A stretch of DNA of 64,000 nucleotides, taken from NCBI RefSeq assembly GCF_003514505.1, contig NZ_DOPX01000008.1, positions 1 through 64,000 on the forward strand, written 5' to 3'. Below the pieces are notes generated by a model. The model searched no databases. It saw only the letters and a list, made by a program, of their open reading frames with translations, and was not told where the DNA came from. Shown here piece by piece: positions 59,495 through 64,000 of this stretch; positions within the stretch are counted from its first letter, which is position 1, and every line of letters starts with the position of its first letter. Source of the stretch: Proteiniclasticum sp. Lineage in GTDB: Bacteria > Bacillota > Clostridia > Clostridiales > Clostridiaceae. Both the position numbers and the translations under genes were made by a program.

Positions 59495-62400
59495 TTGGAA
59501 ATTAATCACCTGCTCAGCAAAGAGTCCTCACTCTCTGCATATAAAATTCAAGACGTGCTGAAAGTAGAGTATCTCAAAAAACAAAATCAGTTCAGAGTTT
59601 TTCTAAAATCGTTCCGTGTTCTGGACCCTAAAGTGAAAGAACCCATCGGTAATTTCCTGAAGCATGTGACAGGACAGGAAAGTGAGACACTGATTGTCAA
59701 TATCCTGGATCAGCTCACCCACGAGAATATCCAGGATGTTCTCATGGGGATTTTTCTGTCAGAACCGCTTCGGTATAATTTTTTAAAAGATGCAGATGTC
59801 CATCTGGCAGAAGGGCATCTGAAAATCCAACATTACAGTCCCGTCCTCATTACGAATTTTAGAAGTCACGATGCAGTGAAGCATATTGAAACACTAATTT
59901 CCCAATACTACGGACAGAGCGTCCATGTGGAAACAGTGCTGAATGTTGCACTGACTCCTGAAAGAAAAGAACTAGATGTAAGCAAAGAACTTCACGCAGC
60001 AAGACAGGATTCTCAAGTCAGCGCAGAGCATAGGGTGGAGGCACCCAAAATGGTGATGCCTTCCAGAAAAGCACCTTTGGAGGAACCTGTAAAAGGACAA
60101 AAGAAATCTCAAGATGAGAATGTCATCTTTGGAAAAGCAATTAAAGAGCCAAGTGTCAGAATCAAAGAACTGGATGACAATGCTGGAATCTGTGTCATAG
60201 ATGGCGAGGTTTTCAAAACAGATGAAAAGAAACTAAGAAACGGGAAAACACTCCTTGTGCTGTATGTCACGGATTTGTCCAGCTCTATTGCAGTGAAAGT
60301 ATTCCTGAAAGAAGGGGAAGAACTTCCAATTAAGGCGGGCCAGGTGTTCCGGTTTAAAGGAAGCGTCACACTGGATATGTACTCGAAAGAGCTGACCATG
60401 ATTGCCCGGGATATCTATAGAATGGAAAAAGTAAAGAGAAAAGATACCGCAGCAGAAAAAAGGGTAGAACTTCATCTGCACACCAACATGAGCAGTATGG
60501 ATGCCCTGGCTTCAGCGAAATCTGTTTTTTCTCTAGCCAAGGACTTTGGACACCGCGCCGTGGCCATAACGGATCATGGAGTTGTTCAGGCGTATCCCGA
60601 AGCTATGGATCAGGCGAAAGCTACAGGAGTCAAGCCAATATATGGCATGGAGGCCTATGTAGTCAATGACGAAATGAATATCATTGAAAATATAGATGAG
60701 ACATTGAAGGATCTTGTGATATTCGATATTGAAACCACAGGATTCTCTTCTGTGAATGATAAGATCATCGAAATCGGTGCGGTGAAGGTAAGAGATGGTG
60801 AAGTCATTGATGAATTCTCGGCTTTCATCAATCCAGAACGTTCCATTCCATCAAAAATCACTGAATTGACAGGAATCACAGACACCATGGTGAAAGATGC
60901 ACCACTCATTGGAGAGGTGATTCTTCAGTTTGAGGAATTCATCAGAAATGCGACCTTGGTTGCCCATAATGCCTACTTTGATGTGGGCTTCATTCGTAAG
61001 AATCTGGCAGATCTTGGACGAAGCATTCATAATCCCATCATGGATACTGTGCCTATGGCGAGATTCCTCTACCCTGATTTGAAAAGACACCGGCTGGATG
61101 TCATTTCAAAACACCTGGGAATAGATATGGGATCACATCATAGAGCAGTGGATGATGCGAAGACCACTCATCGGATTCTTCTAAAGTCCATGGAAAAAAT
61201 GGAAACCATGGGGATTCATTCCTTCAGAGAGCTGAATGAGCGAAGCAGAAAAGAGATGGATTATAAAAAACTGCCAATGTATCATACAACAATTCTTGTG
61301 AAGAATCTCACTGGTCTCAAGCATCTTTATGAAATGGTGACGGAGTCCCATCTGAAGTCGTTCCACATGAAGCCCAGAATCAGAAAAAGTGTCCTGGAAC
61401 AAAAGAGGGAAGGACTTTTATTGGGTTCTGCCTGTATCAATTCGGAACTTGTACGGTATATCATGGAAGGACGAACGGAAGACGAGATTCTGACCATGGC
61501 CTCCTACTATGACTATATTGAAGTGCAGCCTGTTGAAAACAACCTGGATCTTCTGAAGGACGGCCGTATTCAGGATATAGAGGGATTACGTGACCTGAAC
61601 AGAAAACTGATCTCACTTGGTGAATCTCAAGGAAAAATCGTTGTAGCCACTGGAGATGTCCACTATTTGAATAAGGAAGACAAGTTCTATCGGAAAATCC
61701 TCCTGGCATCGCAAGGGTACAACAATCAGAATGATGATCTAGACCTGTATTTCAGAAGCACAGATGAGATGCTGGATGCTTTCTCCTATCTTGGGCGTGA
61801 TAAAGCCTATGAGATTGTTGTGAAAAATACCAATCTCATCGCAGACAGCATTGAGGACTTTCTTCCCATCCCCAAGGGGACATTCCCACCTAAGATTGAT
61901 GGTGCGGATGAGGAAATCAGAGAAATGACCATGAAGGAAGCTCATAAACTCTACGGAGAGATCCTCCCTGAGGTGGTGGAAAAACGTGTGACAAAGGAAC
62001 TGAACTCCATCATCAGCAATGGGTATGCCGTGCTTTATCTTATAGCGCACAAACTGGTTGCCAAGTCGCTTTCTGATGGATACCTTGTAGGATCAAGAGG
62101 TTCTGTGGGGTCTTCACTGGTTGCTACTTTTACAGGGATCACGGAAGTGAACGGACTTCCACCCCATTACCGATGCCCATCCTGCAGACATAATGAGTTC
62201 TTTTTGGATGGAAGTGTTTCAAGTGGTGCGGATTTACCGCTCAAAGACTGTCCGGAATGTGGATCTCCTTATGTTCGGGATGGACATGACATTCCCTTTG
62301 AAACCTTCCTGGGGTTTGAAGGGGATAAAGAACCTGATATTGACTTGAACTTCTCGGGAGAATATCAGGCAGTGGTTCATAAATACACAGAAGAGCTCTT

Positions 62401-63760
62401 TGGTGAAGGATATGTGTTCAAGGCGGGCACCATTGGTACAGTAGCGGATAAGACCGCGTATGCCTATGTCAAAAAGTATCTGGAGGAGCGTGAGATGCAT
62501 CTTCCCACAGCGGAGATTGAGCGGCTTTCTCTGGGGCTTGTGGGTGTTAAAAGAACCACGGGTCAGCATCCAGGTGGTATTATGGTTGTGCCTAGAGATA
62601 ATGATGTGCATAACTTTACTCCTGTACAGAGGCCAGCAGATGATCAGTCTTCTGACATAACGACCACGCATTTTGATTACCACTCCATTTCTGGAAGACT
62701 TCTGAAACTTGACATACTAGGACATGACGATCCGACTATGCTGAGAATGCTTCAGGATCTGACTGGCATTGACCCAAAGACCCTGCCTCTCAACGATGAG
62801 AAGGTGATCTCCTTATTCACCTCCACAAAAGCACTGGGGGTAACAGAAGAGGAGCTGGGGATTCCGGTGGGTTCATTAGGTCTTCCGGAGTTTGGAACGA
62901 AGTTTGTCCGGGGGATGCTTCTGGATACAAGTCCAAAATCCTTTGCAGATCTTGTGAGAATATCAGGACTTTCACATGGTACAGATGTATGGCTGAACAA
63001 TGCTCAGTACTATATCAAAGAAGGATTCACAACCCTGAGCGAATGCATCAGTACCCGTGATGATATTATGGTGTATCTGATTTATAAAGGGCTGCCTGCA
63101 AAACGTGCCTTCACTATCATGGAGAGTGTGCGAAAAGGCAAAGGACTCAAAGATGAGGACGAAGTCATCATGCGAGAGAACAGCGTGCCTGAATGGTACA
63201 TCGAATCCTGTAAAAAAATCAAATATATGTTTCCAAAGGGCCATGCGGTGGCTTATGTTATGATGGCTATGCGTATCGCCTATTTCAAAGTGTACTATCC
63301 CTTGGCATATTATGCGGCCTATTATTCCACAAGAGCATCGGACTTTGATGGAGAGCTCATACTGAAAGGTGAAGTGGCTGTCAAAAAGCAGCTGGATGAG
63401 TACTACGAGCTTGGAAACAACATTTCAGCAAAAGAAAAAAATATGATCACAATCCTAGAGATTGTGTATGAGATGTATAAGAGAGGGTTGAAGTTCAAAC
63501 CAGTGGATCTATACCTTTCTCATGGATCAAAGTTTCTCATCGAAGAAGGTGAAATCAGACCGCCTCTGAGCTGTCTTGTGGGGGTTGGTGTCAATGCGGC
63601 AACATCCATTTATGAGGAAGCTCAAAGAAGTCCTTTCATTTCGAAGGAAGATCTCCGATTACGCTGTAAGATTTCCAAAACAGTCATTGAAACACTTTCA
63701 AATTGTGGGGCTCTTGAGGGGATGGATGAAACAAACCAGCTCTCTCTCTTCAACCTATAG
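59495..63760 (+). CDS. polC: DNA polymerase III alpha subunit, PolC type
   Basis: Main replicative polymerase of low-GC Gram-positives with built-in proofreading. N-terminal domain and OB fold (to about residue 320), PHP domain starting ELHLHTNMSSMDA (about 327) that is split by the DEDDh exonuclease VIFDIETTGFSSVNDKIIEIGAVKV (two stretches, from about 409), zinc finger CPSCRHN...CPECGSPY (about 893-930), and polymerase palm EPDIDLNFSGEYQ (about 946). The C-terminus ends in QLSLFNL, a perfect-looking beta-clamp-binding motif. 1421 residues. TTG start at 59495 behind GAGGAGGG; nearby TTG at 59491 is out of frame. Confidence 0.97.
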   Translation: MEINHLLSKESSLSAYKIQDVLKVEYLKKQNQFRVFLKSFRVLDPKVKEPIGNFLKHVTGQESETLIVNILDQLTHENIQDVLMGIFLSEPLRYNFLKDADVHLAEGHLKIQHYSPVLITNFRSHDAVKHIETLISQYYGQSVHVETVLNVALTPERKELDVSKELHAARQDSQVSAEHRVEAPKMVMPSRKAPLEEPVKGQKKSQDENVIFGKAIKEPSVRIKELDDNAGICVIDGEVFKTDEKKLRNGKTLLVLYVTDLSSSIAVKVFLKEGEELPIKAGQVFRFKGSVTLDMYSKELTMIARDIYRMEKVKRKDTAAEKRVELHLHTNMSSMDALASAKSVFSLAKDFGHRAVAITDHGVVQAYPEAMDQAKATGVKPIYGMEAYVVNDEMNIIENIDETLKDLVIFDIETTGFSSVNDKIIEIGAVKVRDGEVIDEFSAFINPERSIPSKITELTGITDTMVKDAPLIGEVILQFEEFIRNATLVAHNAYFDVGFIRKNLADLGRSIHNPIMDTVPMARFLYPDLKRHRLDVISKHLGIDMGSHHRAVDDAKTTHRILLKSMEKMETMGIHSFRELNERSRKEMDYKKLPMYHTTILVKNLTGLKHLYEMVTESHLKSFHMKPRIRKSVLEQKREGLLLGSACINSELVRYIMEGRTEDEILTMASYYDYIEVQPVENNLDLLKDGRIQDIEGLRDLNRKLISLGESQGKIVVATGDVHYLNKEDKFYRKILLASQGYNNQNDDLDLYFRSTDEMLDAFSYLGRDKAYEIVVKNTNLIADSIEDFLPIPKGTFPPKIDGADEEIREMTMKEAHKLYGEILPEVVEKRVTKELNSIISNGYAVLYLIAHKLVAKSLSDGYLVGSRGSVGSSLVATFTGITEVNGLPPHYRCPSCRHNEFFLDGSVSSGADLPLKDCPECGSPYVRDGHDIPFETFLGFEGDKEPDIDLNFSGEYQAVVHKYTEELFGEGYVFKAGTIGTVADKTAYAYVKKYLEEREMHLPTAEIERLSLGLVGVKRTTGQHPGGIMVVPRDNDVHNFTPVQRPADDQSSDITTTHFDYHSISGRLLKLDILGHDDPTMLRMLQDLTGIDPKTLPLNDEKVISLFTSTKALGVTEEELGIPVGSLGLPEFGTKFVRGMLLDTSPKSFADLVRISGLSHGTDVWLNNAQYYIKEGFTTLSECISTRDDIMVYLIYKGLPAKRAFTIMESVRKGKGLKDEDEVIMRENSVPEWYIESCKKIKYMFPKGHAVAYVMMAMRIAYFKVYYPLAYYAAYYSTRASDFDGELILKGEVAVKKQLDEYYELGNNISAKEKNMITILEIVYEMYKRGLKFKPVDLYLSHGSKFLIEEGEIRPPLSCLVGVGVNAATSIYEEAQRSPFISKEDLRLRCKISKTVIETLSNCGALEGMDETNQLSLFNL

Positions 63761-63818
63761 GGGTTGAATTTTTCAAAATACTATGTTATTCTTTATAAGA
63801 AGAATAACTTTGAACTAG

Positions 63819-63880
63819 AAGAGTGGGCAAAACCCGCTCTTTCGTTTTGTGTGGCGCAACTGTAATCTAGTTGCGTTTTT
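63819..63880 (+). terminator. Tandem terminators between polC and rimP
   Basis: AAGAGTGGG/CCCGCTCTT (63819-63841, one G-U pair) followed by TCGTTTT, then CGCAACT/AGTTGCG (63855-63875) with five T. Two stops in a row isolate polC from the rimP-nusA operon. Confidence 0.75.
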
Positions 63881-63923
63881 CATTAGGGAAAAACATAAAC
63901 ACAAAACAAAACTGTCAAATAAT

Positions 63924-63929
63924 TATAAT
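63924..63929 (+). promoter_or_regulatory. -10 element of the rimP promoter
   Basis: TATAAT 12 bases before the rimP start; no convincing -35 is visible. If used, the leader would be only a few bases long, so a start further upstream is possible. Confidence 0.3.
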
Positions 63930-63940
63930 GGGGTGAAACC

Positions 63941-64000
63941 ATGGAAAAATGGAAGGAACTGGAACCGCTATTCCAGAAAGAAATTGAAGATTTGGGTTAT
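63941..64000 (+). CDS. rimP: Ribosome maturation factor RimP, N-terminal fragment (cut by window end)
   Basis: The first 20 codons encode MEKWKELEPLFQKEIEDLGY, matching the RimP start, a short helix ending in the conserved Gly-Tyr before the first strand. GGGGTGAAACC precedes the ATG. Position right after polC is where rimP-nusA begins in Firmicutes, which supports the call despite the short sequence. Confidence 0.75.
   Translation, partial: MEKWKELEPLFQKEIEDLGY

Noticed and set aside
1..64000. CRISPR arrays, insertion sequences, tRNA/rRNA genes, prophage
   Set aside because: No regularly spaced repeats, transposase or integrase motifs, tRNA-like cloverleaf ends or rRNA segments were seen; the window is core chromosome.

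Overview
The window is a gene-dense, low-to-moderate G+C stretch of a Firmicutes chromosome, most likely an anaerobic, acetate-forming member of the Clostridia. The evidence is the conserved clostridial gene order (priA-def-fmt-rsmB-rlmN-prpC-prkC-rsgA-rpe-thiN; ackA-yceD-rpmF-plsX-acpP-rnc-smc-ftsY-ylxM-ffh-rpsP-khpA-rimM-trmD-rplS; topA-codY-rpsB-tsf-pyrH-frr-uppS-cdsA-dxr-rseP-ispG-polC-rimP), a PolC-type replicase, CodY, a PASTA kinase, a T-box leader, pta-ackA, and frequent TTG starts. I saw no rRNA, tRNA, insertion sequence, prophage or CRISPR array. Genus cannot be fixed from the sequence alone.

Region by region: 1-4.9 kb (minus strand) is a branched-chain amino acid ABC importer (livJHMGF) behind a T-box leader with its own terminator. 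5.0-6.7 kb holds a lone CHAD-domain gene convergent with a small membrane-anchored protein of unknown function. 6.9-18.7 kb is a housekeeping run: primosome helicase, N-terminal formyl-Met handling, rRNA methyltransferases, a Ser/Thr phosphatase/kinase pair, ribosome GTPase, pentose phosphate epimerase and thiamine pyrophosphokinase. 18.8-25.2 kb has rpmB (minus), an Asp23-family gene, fakA, recG, rsmD, coaD and a coiled-coil gene. 25.4-31.4 kb is the most accessory part: a CarD-like regulator, an unknown coiled-coil gene, tmcAL divergent from pta-ackA, and a regulator joining a CCHH zinc-finger-like motif, a LuxR-type HTH and DUF2087.

31.5-47.2 kb runs through yceD-rpmF-plsX-acpP, rnc, an Elp3-like radical SAM gene, smc, the SRP pair ftsY/ylxM-ffh, the rpsP-khpA-rimM-trmD-rplS cluster, a GNAT gene, rbgA, rnhB and dprA. 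47.4-64 kb contains topA, codY, rpsB-tsf, pyrH-frr-uppS-cdsA, a 45-residue ribbon-helix-helix gene, dxr-rseP-ispG, polC and the start of rimP.

Functional links: branched-chain amino acid supply is probably read at two levels, by the T-box on the importer (uncharged tRNA) and by CodY (branched-chain amino acids/GTP). Acetate metabolism (pta-ackA) sits back-to-back with tmcAL, whose family activates acetate for tRNA modification. Membrane building is spread across fakA, plsX/acpP, cdsA, uppS and the MEP enzymes dxr/ispG.

I found no clearly new multi-gene system. The best leads are regulatory: a repeat-and-dyad block before ylxM-ffh, two related palindromes at the plsX promoter, a dyad around the pta -10, structured leaders of the Asp23-family and fakA genes, and two small or composite regulators (45-aa RHH; zinc-finger/HTH/DUF2087).
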